The notes below the pieces were generated by a model. The model was given only the letters and a program-made list of their open reading frames with translations. It was not told where the DNA came from and made no database searches. From Cliona cf. orientalis (taxonomy: Eukaryota > Porifera > Demospongiae > Clionaida > Clionaidae), in assembly GCA_963930775.1 (NCBI GenBank), contig OZ005697.1:8268292-8332291 (forward strand): a DNA stretch of 64,000 nt, given 5' to 3'. Below are positions 33,301 to 45,300 of this stretch, piece by piece (position 1 is the stretch's first letter; the number at the start of each line of letters is the position of its first letter). Position numbers and translations under genes: made by a program.

Positions 33301-36300
33301 CATAGTCTTGCCTGTGGGGATAATGCGCTCGCTAACTCTGGTTTGATGAATGATTCCTCCCGCTGCAGGTACATCGGTGGAAAGGTGTTTGTCGGACATG
33401 TTGGTTCATCCATCTCTGTCTACCACAAGGACGAGTGTGAGTTACAAATTCATTAACATCGATATCACTCGCGACTACATTAGTTATTGTTCACCTACTA
33501 ATACCTACTGCTTTATTACCCTGAGGATGACTAGAGCATTGTAGACTAGTCGAAACGTCGGCAAGTTTACCAAAGTGTACATGTAAATTATCCACAGAGA
33601 CTCTTTGTACATGTATGTTAATTTCTATGCCTAATAGAAATTATTCAGGGAAAGGTGGATATGCAATGCGTTTACCTATATTATGTCTATACATGTGTAT
33701 CTGGGTCCCTATATTTATACCAAATTTTTCCTGTTGCAATTTCAGTCAGAATAATAATATATAGCGTGTGAACCTCCCATAGTATGGGGATGGGACAAGC
33801 TAGCATAATTATATACATGTTGATATCAGTAAGATTTTTACATTCCCAAATAAGGAATTAATAAAACACAAATTATGTAATAATTAACATACCCCAGACA
33901 TATCGAAAACCGATAGGTGTACAACGAAAGACCTAAAATTGCAACTGATATGGCGGCAAAAAACGCAAAATGCAATTTTGTTTCAGTCTGAGGGCGGGAA
34001 TACCATGTTGTGATATAAACCAGCTAAACTTGATACGCCCCTATTCTACTGTTTGCGGTGACCAGTGCGGTTTTGCACGCCCGGCTGTGTCTGGTAAAGG
34101 GCGGCTGGCTAGCTGGCAGGCCTTGGGGCTGAGATAGGAATCTCATTAAGCGTGTAGAGTGTGTACTTGAGCAAACCTTTCCAGGAATCCTAGCTTGGTG
34201 ATAATGAATATCTGTATGGGCCAAGATATCACCACATTAACCAAAGAGCAATTTTATTCACACTTAAGTGTACTGTAGTTGACTAGAGGATGGTCAACAC
34301 TTTTGTTTGACCCCTTTAGGGGCGTTGTACATGCTATGATTGTTAAGGTACTAGGGGTTATTTTTTCGGTCTGAAGATGCATTCGTTTTAGACTGTGGTT
34401 TATAATTAAGACACCAGTGTATGAGATAAAAAAATCCCCCTTCTGTGTCTGTGTCTGTGTGTGTGTGTACATGTACATGTATATGTGAGCATGTGGTGAC
34501 TGGCTACATGTACACATGTGCATGCACAGTGGGTTGCATTGAACTCAGTGAATTTGGAAAATAGAATCGGGAGAATAGTATAGCTCGTTTACGTAATTCA
34601 GGAGATAGGTCTACCTTGCAAGAGTCCCATCATAATAGACTGAGCCTGGTATAGCAAATAGACTGGTATAGACTGCATACCTACTATATATTATAATGGG
34701 GGTAGATCTAGTGGAAAAGCAAAAACAGGTGGACTGCCTATATTGTGTGTAGAGAGGGGGATCATGATGACTGATCCCTAACCTCTAGATCTGACTATTA
34801 CTATTATCCTTACAGCTACATACCATGCAAATTTTAGAATATTATAATCATGTGCACACACTTGGAGTTCTTTAATTTACACCTAAAACATTCCTTCCTG
34901 GAAAGTCTCTCAGCTGGAACTAATTGGAGCATTTTCTCAATTTCCTTGCTGAGATCCTATCAGCCCCCACTGGTCTACAAGTCTTGTAGAAAACAGTGTT
35001 AGCACTATTTTTTACTCCACTTTAGAGGTGTGGAGCTGTTTTGCCAATTCAAATAGTTCTTGGAAAATGTGTTCAATTTATGGAGAAGAGTAGTAGTACA
35101 CACCTTATATAAACTTTTATCAACTTTTTACAAACCTGTCCTGAGGTATGATGCATTTAATTATAGTACCTTCAGAATTAGGGTAGGTACATGTGGCTTG
35201 TTTGTTTTAATTGAATAAGCCCTCAGGATCAGGGGGGCTGACCCATCCTTTATCGCTAATGAGTATACTGAGTCTGGCGCCTGTGTATCTGTCTGGCTTT
35301 ACCATTGTGTGTGGAAAAGTTCATGAGTAATCTGTTTGTTGAGCAAGTAGAGTCATCGCTGAAGTGTAAGTCCCACCACCCAAGAGAAACCATGGGCTAG
35401 GGTAGTACTATAATACAATGGTACTACTACTATCGCTGATCTATGACCTATCCATACAGTGCCATGGATATACCCTATCTCTCCCCCATCAGTGATAAAT
35501 CTCCATCATGTGCTTATAGCAATGAATTTTTGAGCAAAAAAACGAACCACCTCAATGCTATGATTATTATATGCCATCTAGCTGTAGCTGTACAGAACTA
35601 TGGGGCTCCAGGCTAGGCAGCTCATGCTATTATTACATATAGCTAATGGATTTGTAAGCTTTGCCGCTTCGTGATCAATGATGTGTACGAAGTGTACATA
35701 TGCTTGCATGTGTACCGCATGCATGTACATGTACATGTACTTTACATGTGCAGGTGCATGCAACAGTATTATAGTGTTGCCATGTGAATGTGAACACGTG
35801 TTTCTAGAAAAATAATATTATGATGATGATAGTGCATGTGTAGAAGTATCAATTTGCGGTATCATGTTTTTAATTTTTGCATTCTGCCTCTGTGTATATG
35901 AAAAAAATATCCATTCAGTGCATGACCCCTACCGACCTTTGCTATTATAAGCTGACCCACATTAAACTGTAAGCTATGCGGATTCCATAACCCTAGCCTC
36001 TCGAGTTTTGGCTGACCTTTAGTGCAGTGTACCCCTTAAGAAGGAACAGTCTGGTTCGTTTTCTGCATCATGCTTGTTTATCTTCCTGGAAATATTTTTT
36101 TTCATTTCTCATGGGATCGGATTCCCCACGGAAGACGGGTGACCTTCCCTGGTACCTAGCAAGTATGCAGTAATTGAGAGAGAGAGTGCATGTGTGTGTG
36201 TGTGTGTGTGTGTGTGTGGTGACAGGTGACTTCTCCTTGTACGTATCCGTAATATAATTTATTATATTTTGTTGGCCATCACCTAGCTAGCAGCAAAAGT

Positions 36301-39300
36301 TTTTTTATGGGAAGAAAATTGCCAGCTACCAGATCTAGAGGCGGGTTGAGTGATCATAGGGTAGATTAGTGATGAGAAGGCCAGGTCACATATTACGGGG
36401 CCAACAAAATTTTAATAGTTGTAAGATCTTAATTGGCGATGCACCCAATCAATCAACTATTATGTGTGAGTATGTGAGTGCCTTTTGCTGGAATATATTG
36501 CCCCCATAGGTGTGGGATTGGTAGTAGAACCTACGTACTGAATTTTCACGAGCGTAGATGCTCCAGCACTTCATATGGACAGGTATGTGCATGTGTGTGC
36601 AGCAATATTAATATTAAATGCATCAATTAAAAAAGTAGTTACGTAATAGTACTCATCACCTGCAGCAATGTGTACTTGAATTTTTATAGGAGGTACAAAA
36701 CCACGCGTTAGTGCCTCACTTAATTACTCTACCCACTACATCCACTAATTGACTTAATATTGAGCTTTAGTTTGACTGATGTGTGCCTGGCTTAAACTCT
36801 TGATGTGTGTAACGGGCTTCAATTATCTTCCCTCCCTGATTGGAATTAACGAGAAGGTGTCCTTTTCCGTGTCAATCTACAAGATTTTGGTGAGGAAAAG
36901 GTTTGATGCATCTCAACCAGATCAGATGGTAGTCCAAGAGTAGTAGTATGCGCCCACCTACAATATCTACTCACTGATACTGCATGCCAGTGTTCTAGTA
37001 GTGTAAAGCCATATAACCCTGTGGGTAGGTAGATTATTATTATGCACTTCTTACGTAATCATAAGTAGTGGGTTATGCCCTTGAGGGATATCGTGAACTG
37101 TATACCTATTTGTGCAGACAGACCAATGCGGACAGCAGACACACACACACACGTAGCACGCGCAACACACACCTGCATGTTTTCGAATTCTTTCTGAGAG
37201 TCCAAAGGTTTTTAATTGGTAGCTTGTGGTAAGATTGATCTTGAGCTTGCACATTGCATAGACACAGGTAAAAAAACAGTTTTTTAACCAGTGGTAATCA
37301 ACGTTTCCTCCTTCTTGCGTCACAGTCATTATCAGAAAGTCTATTCATCGGTTTTCGATTACTCTATTCGATTATGACGCATTTTCTCAGAAAGATTTTT
37401 TTATCGATCGATTTGATCGAAATCATTTCGCTGGAAGCAGTCACCTGCAGACTCTCGACTTTCCACCTACGTACATGTGGTTCAGCATTTATCTTATTGT
37501 TTTGACGTATACAGATTCTGAAGATTTTATGCGATAATTTACCGAATTAACGATTGCATGATATGGTAGATTTTAAGAATATTTTGATGAGTTGGAGGGA
37601 TCCCTAGATTCTTAATTTTCTGCTTGGTACGCGTGGTTTTAGCGGGTGCGCTAGTTCATCTATTAAATTTTGCTGATGTGCATGCTGCATGTGACTGCGG
37701 CCGGCAGGCCATGGCTGCATGGTTTCTGATTTTTCATTATTATTTTTTGTTATGGTACCTTGAGACTCTCGATTTTCCATACCCGTGGATTTTCTACTGC
37801 AGACCTCAGACTTTACATTTTGATGTGCGTAGCTAGGCTAGCTGCGTGGCGCCCGACTAAATTTGAATTCTTTCGATCCAGCATACACATTAATGCAGTA
37901 CGTGTGTGGTTCATAAGTCATAAACTAACCTCCATAGACCATTAATGTTTTCAACACACATCAACATACTTACAGTATAATATTATTATATATACTGGCA
38001 CTCAACTATTAATTCATTTTTTGTTTTGTAATTTTTACTTGCATGCATCGAACTTCAGTGGATTCCTACATGCACACACACACACATGTCATACATGTAC
38101 ACGTAGCTCGAGCGTTATTAATTTTTTGTGATAATAATCTGATATCCTCAGACTTGTGCCTGACTTTCGACATGATACGTACATGCATACCGTATCATAC
38201 TGTAACGGCGTACATATATACTTGGAATCCTAATAATAATATTACTTTTTTATTGTCTGCGGTAGGTAGATTCCGTATGTTATGTCGATTTACGGTAATG
38301 ATATGACTTGACTAAGAGACAATCTTGAGTGCATGACCACCTGTCCTGTGCTATGCTGGTTGCTTGTCATGTGCCATGTACCTATACCTCCCTGCATGCA
38401 GAGCGACCTCTTAAAAATGCTATTCATTCGATGGGAAATAGAAGGCAAAATAATCTTGGCAATATGTGCGATCTTTGTTAACGAAACACGTGTTCCATGC
38501 ACTTTTGCTGAATGGATGATCCGATGAATGGATTGGTGGGAAAGTTGATGGAGCAATTTGTTGGATTTTTCTCGTATGCATAATAAAGCGTGGTACCATC
38601 TGGATTTCCGCCTTGATTCACAGCCACTATGATATCTGATTACATCACCATTTTAAGATGGTTTCATGTTACATTGTAACCTTTTACATGGTGTCTGTTA
38701 CAGCTTTAAAATTCGATCTTTTTTTGCTATAATTACATAATCTGTAAATTGATCTTTTTCTCTTCTCCGCTGCACTGGTACAAATAAGCTTATACAGTCA
38801 TGTAAGTATTATAGTGTCCTCATTGCAGAAGTATATAATGCCTTTTTTACGTGCCATGCAGATTAGGAGTGTTGAGTGCGTCATAAAATCGATTTTTATC
38901 TGGCCTTTTGTGAATTAAGAGCTCTCAAAATCATAGCAGCATATTATGTGCATGGTCCATCTACGTACGTATGTCACATGGGGAGTGTGTCCATGGCAAC
39001 ACCTAATTAGTAGTATATATAACGGGTGGGGGGTAAGACCACTGGCAGTATATAATTACATGCAGCTGCTCCAAGCGTGCAGTAGGAGTCTTGAAGTCTT
39101 GAATCTCAGCTGCATGGCTGGGGTCCATGGGGAGCAAGGCAAGTAGTAAATTAATACATTAGGTAACAGGAGGATATATAAACATTTTCTTATTAAGGTC
39201 AGCCACTAGGGCCAAGCAATACTGCAGCATTATTGCATCTTGTGTAGTATGGAGATTATCTAGGGTAACATGTGCTAGCTAGTTATGTAGCACATGCACA

Positions 39301-42300
39301 CTAGTATGATGCACATGCTACAGGCCAGGTCTACCAGGTCTACCTATGTAAAGCAGAACTATGGTAGCCGAACCCAAACCACAAAAACCACATGTACTCA
39401 TTACCCCTCTAGCCCTTTGTAGCTATCAAAAAGAGCTACATGTATTATATAAAAGTACCCTCCACTAGCCACAGTAGTACATGTGCCCACAATAATAGGT
39501 ATAATATTATATGTGCATGGTTGACAAGCACCTCAATTAAGATCTAGTTTGCAGTTATTTATTGGCCCAATGCCATGACCTCCCTTCGTGATTAGCTGGC
39601 TGTAGCCTGCTCTATGATCATACACCCCCTCCCCCAACCTCTAATAACTGTGCAATCTGCCTTAAGATGTTAGTTGCTATGCAATGGCTAAATATAATAT
39701 AGCTATAGCATAGACCCAAAATAAATCCAGATCACAGCCTAGAGCATAATGATATAACTATGCCCAATAGCTGGAGTTAAGAAAGGTGGTAGTGTATACT
39801 AGCACATGCACAAGGAGTGTAATCTGGCGACAGAACTTTAGATACAGACTAAGCAGCTATATACACACAGAACACTGCTAGCAAGTCAATTAGAACATAT
39901 TCGATCATACATGCATATACCCACTGATGAAATTATTAAAGATTGAGCGCTATTAATACTCATTTAATATATGTGGCATGTGCCTCAGGACTGGTGTGTA
40001 ACTTAGCCACACTGGAGCAGAGACAAAGCCAGATCACATGCAGCTAGCTAAGCATGTCCTAGAGCATGCTCCCTCCGATCAAGACATGATGAAATTAATT
40101 ATTATTGACCAAAAAGGTACTTACTTTTAAATTACTAGAGTAGCATGCACGTGAATGGGATGGGTTGGGTTGGGTTGGGATGGGGGAGGGGGAGTTTGAA
40201 CTTACAGCAGATATAATCTTATATAATATAGCTAGACTACATCTACACATGTAGCATGCTCCAGAGCATGTTCACACATGCTCACTGATGAAACTAGAGT
40301 CAGTGTTCTCCCTACGTAGCATACCTAAGGCATGTCGGCCCAACAAGCTTAAGCCTTCTGGTACAGAATTCCCTTTGATATGAGAATATGGATAATCCAT
40401 AAGCTTTGTTGTGGCCGCATGTACAGGCTCTACCCAAACTATGCCAATCTGTCATGCCTTGAATTTAGTTCGGGAAGAACATTGTACATTGTAGCTAGAG
40501 AGAGGTCTACAGGTATGCATCATAGAAACTACAAGAGGGCTGGGTGGTGTAACGACCTTAGCTATATATAGGATTTTGGAATAAGCTAATAATAGGTAAC
40601 ATGCTCCAGAGCATGATAACACATGCTCACTGATGGAATTCATAGCCACCAATCTCATTCATGGCCCCAGAAAGCATGCATGCCTACCCATGGGCGCCAT
40701 GATCTGACTAGCCTAGCCCTAGCCACCAACATATGCATGGCATACTACTAACTTAGAGGTGTATATATGTATACTCTCATCTATGCATTAAAGTATGAAT
40801 GGATCATTTAGCTATGGGCTCATGAATACTTCTCTGAGATAAGGGCATGGCAAGAAACATCTACTGGGAATTGCTGTTCTGGAGCAGTTTTCCTGGAAAG
40901 TGTTCATTAATACACTTGGGCATTTTTAATTGCAACACCCAATTAAGAATATTATCATAGTTGACATTTGGAACATTGCAGGATATATAGCCCTTAACTT
41001 GTGCACTGGACATTTGTGTGTTTGGGGGGAAGGAGGGAGGAGGGAGGAGGGAGGGAGGGGAGAGGGGGAGGGAGGGGGGAGGGGGAGAGGAGGGAGAGGG
41101 GGAGGGAGGGGGGAAGGGGGAGGGGGAGAGGAGGAGGGAGGGAGGGAGGAAGGGGGAGGGGGAGAGGGAGGAGGAGGGGAAGGGAGGGAGGGAGGGAGAG
41201 GAGAAGTATTGCAAAGATAATGTCATGGGATCTCCTATGCAGGCATGCACAATATTATTATGTCTATATTAATTTTAGGCCATAAATGAGGGGGATCGAA
41301 GGGGTAATTAGGGCGGTACTCCTGCCGCTGCATTCTACCGACAGACGTATACAGATATGTACATTGAGATGTACGACTTAATTTAATTACCAGGATCACT
41401 CTAAACTATTTCTACCAAATTATTTCCTGGAATGAATGAAATTGCCTTGGGACAGCTTTCTTACTTGTTGCAAAAAGCAAGGCGCATTTTCATTAGAGCC
41501 ATACATGGACATGCACATAGTACAACTTATTGGCCATCACCCAAGCTAGCAGCCAAAGTTATTATAGGTAAATTGCCAGAGAGGTGTGGGTGATCATAGG
41601 GCAGGCCAATGATGAGAGGGGGCAATGGGCCAACAAAAAATATATATAGTTGGGATGCATTCGTGCACCCCAATTAATATAAGATTATGTAACTATTACA
41701 TACGTATACCAGGTCCACAGTAATCCCCGCAGTATCCTGTGGACCTCATGATTATTATTGCCTGCCATAGGATCTTCCTCTTTTTTTTATTATTTTTGAA
41801 AACTTGCCACTGAAAGTGACTTCAATGCAAAATACTGCATGACCAGGAGAGTGGCCAATTAATGCCTGTTACTCTAGCTAAAGCGTTTACGATGCACTGT
41901 TGCTGCAGTTGACATGAGTAGCTATAGCTCTAGCTAGCATGAAAAATGCGAGCATAAACTAATCATAGATCTGAGATAAGCAATTTTAAGGTTGGGGAGT
42001 ATTAGTTACAGAGAACTTGCACGAGAGTTAGTCTGTGCATACGTGCATATACATGCAATGTTTAATTTATGTGTGTGGGAGTTGAAATACAAAAGTTCAA
42101 CACTCACTTCATTGATTCTCCGTTTTGCTAAAATCACGGAAATCTTTTTATTTCTGCTAGTCTAGCGTGGATGGAAGTTTGCTTTGAGTGGGCACGAAGT
42201 TAATCTCCGTCCAAAATCTTCACGCTAAATCTAGTCCCTTTTTCTTGTATCCATGCACCTTCTTGAGACGGTTTTCCGCGTGACCAACTGCTTTTCCTTC

Positions 42301-45300
42301 ACATGCATGCACAGTGACAAAAAATAAAGTCTTATACTTTGTGTGGCCGAGCGTGTGGAATGTTCGCTGGTTCCTGAGCCGTGGTTAACCTAGCTGTTCA
42401 GTGCTCCCAACTGCTGTTGCCTATGGGGAGTATAATACATTAATAATATTATGACTGTAGTTACTCCATTAACAAACTGAGCATAAAAATACATTATATA
42501 TCTGCATTGGTCAGCAAAGAGCAATAATTCTCTGAACGATTACAGCTTAATCGTAGTCTTACTATAAATTGATATCCTGGAAATGCCTGGGGCATATTCG
42601 AACTCTATACTACCAGTAATTGATTAAAGGATTTGTAGGTGCATGAGACGAAGTATCGTGTTCAGTAAATTTAATTTAAGGAGATGCCTTCATTACAGAG
42701 ATTCTTTGTACATACTAAACGTTAATTACTGATCATCTTCTAAAAAGTTATGTAACCATTACTTTGACTACGGCCGCATATAGTAATTATTGTGCATTAA
42801 TATTTTTTTTTCTTTTTTACAGTTTCTCCAAGCTGGGACATTGAAAATCCCGAGGTTGTCAATCTTCCTTCGTTCAATCCTGAAGTCCAGAACGACGTCC
42901 GCTGTATAGCAGCCGTCAAGGATCGAGTGTGGGTGGGTGCTGGGCCGTCAATATTCTTCCTCTGTGCAGAAAGTCTACAGAGAGAGGTACGTATTCTTAT
43001 CATCATCATGAAATTATAAAGCTTTAAGCTTAAGCTATACAAATAGTAATGTGTAACAGCTAGGACACTTTATTTGGCCCTCTATCTGTATTACTTGATA
43101 CTTTAACCTTTTGGGGCTATTGCTCTGAAGTCCAAAAGGAGCTTACGTGTAATGTGTATACTTAAAGTCATCGTAAGCCTCCTGTTTCTACCATTCCCCC
43201 CCCCCCCCCCCCCCCCCCCCAAAAAAAACATGGCCACCCCACCACCTCAGCCCTCCATTCTCATTGTATATATCCCTCTCCTCTCTCCCCCCCCCCCCTC
43301 TCTGGGGGGAATTAGCAGATTTTTATTTTTCCCCCTCTTATAATGTATCATGTAGGGTTCGAGATTCCTCAACAGCTGGCACTATCCCCCAGACCAGATC
43401 CTTCCACTGGGAGACGTGGTTGCCGTGTCAACAAAGAGCTCGGCGCTGTTCATTTTTGACGCCGACTCAGCAGATATTCTGAGGAAATTTGATGTTTATC
43501 CCATCACCAAGCAGATAGATATTGGTATGTGTGCTCCCGTATAAACCGATTAGGCAATTAGATTAGGGCCACCCCATTGTGAGCGGTAATCGAATTAGAG
43601 CCACACTAACAATTTGTTATTGGACCTATCCCCCACTAGTTTGAAGGCCACACAATGTGTGTTGACTGGTAGTTTAGCAGCAAAGATGGCTTGGATAGAG
43701 TGTTCGTGTGTGTGTGTGTGTGTGTGTGTATGTAGTCGTGTAATAGCTAGCTCTTGCGTACAAGTGAGGTAATGAAGTAGCGAGGAAGAGGACTATAGGG
43801 AAAAAGAAAGAGAAGGAAAGAGGAGTGGAGGACAGAGAGAGAGGATAAAAGGGAGGAGGAGAGAGAGAGAGAGTTATGCAAAGAGAGATGGGGGGGGGGG
43901 AGGGAGAGGGAGAGGGAGAGAGTGGGAGGGGGAGGGGAAAAGGGAGTAAGAGATCGATGGAGAGACGTAGGGGCACGAGATTAATGACATATTTGTGGGA
44001 GGGACAAAGGATATGACACATATCATGACACTCTCTGCCTGTGTGACAAACGTGAAAGAATTTGACCTCTTGTAACTCAGCCTCGCCAACTATGTGAACT
44101 TATTGTCCACTGCCTACCTACCCTCCCTCGTGCTTACTTGATACATGTGCTTCACGCACGGACACATTCATGTGTCTTGTGTACGTGTGCATATGTGCAC
44201 GAGTCGGTAACTCTATATGCCCCGGCGTAATACACAATACATACCATTATTGGATTCATAACCTTAACCTTGCACGGGCTCCCAGTCTGGGCCCGCTATA
44301 ATATCATTCATAATTGCGTTAGTGGATGGAGGAAACGGTAATGAGTTTCATGATGGACATGAAATAGATATCATTTTGTAATAGGGCTATAGTTATGTAG
44401 TCGTGTGTGGTAATCTAGCATGCACAGTATTATATTATGAGCCCTTGCCAATCTTTTAATGGCCTCCCAAAAAAACAGGTAATTATAGTAAGAATTCCTG
44501 AGTCATATAATATTATTTATACACTAACTTATACCACCAAACTTGTATGAAAAACTTTTGTCTTTACATACGTATTTTTTTTTTGTTTGTGCATGCACAT
44601 TTTATGCAGCTGAGGAGAATTCAAAATGGAGGGAGAGCAAGTCTCCTTCAAAGTGGAAGGACCGCTCTGTCATCAAGACTATGGTGGCTGACGAGAGCAT
44701 GCTTTATGTGGGTACCTCACGGGGAATGGTCATAGCCATACCCATCGACAGTCTGAAGAAGAAAGACTTGGCAGACGCATTACCCGTTACCAACGGACAC
44801 GCGAGCAGTCACATGACCAACGGATTTGACGAAACGGATGAAGGTCGCGAAGCTGCCCTGAAGCGAGAACTGAAGCTATCAACTGCCAAGGAAGATGATA
44901 CTGACGTACTAAGAAGTAGTAGCTGTTCTGGACTTTTAGACGAACCGGAAGAGGTGTATCTCGACAACTGTGCCCTCGCCCTCCATGTCCAAAAGGACAG
45001 TAGAGTTCGATCCCTCTTGCACCTAAAATTGCCCATCAAGCCCCCATCTAAGCTCAGCTCTCCCTCGCACTCCTCGGACACGGGAGCTCTCTACCACAGC
45101 CTACCCAATCTAAACTCTTCGTTTGGGAGTCGGACGACGATCAGTCCCCCCATCATGAGCTATCGATCCTTGGTCATCTCCGCGGGGAAAGGTCACATGG
45201 AGTACAGCGAAGACCCGGAACCCGAAGATACCGGCGTCTTGCCGACGAATTACAACGCCCTGAGGGAGAGAAACGAAGCATACCAGCTGCTCGTCTGGGG

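Larger units (their letters stand above)
33437..42822. other. Intron 19 of JIP-like copy B (9.4 kb)
   Basis: The largest intron of copy B; the equivalent intron in copy A is 80 bases. It contains a hammerhead-like motif (33518-33562), two elements of the 'ttgttggcc' family, a MITE with CAGTGTTCTCCC ends, several microsatellites and a G-rich satellite (41034-41204). Open frames show no recognisable domain, so it is probably grown by repeat insertion. Confidence 0.55.

Noticed and set aside
34020..34240. GC-richer island with a 66-codon minus-strand frame in intron 19 of copy B
   Set aside because: No domain, no splice-compatible neighbours and no terminal repeats could be found.
40861..41285. 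Gly/Glu/Arg-rich and Pro/Ser-rich open frames
   Set aside because: They translate the gggagg satellite on either strand.
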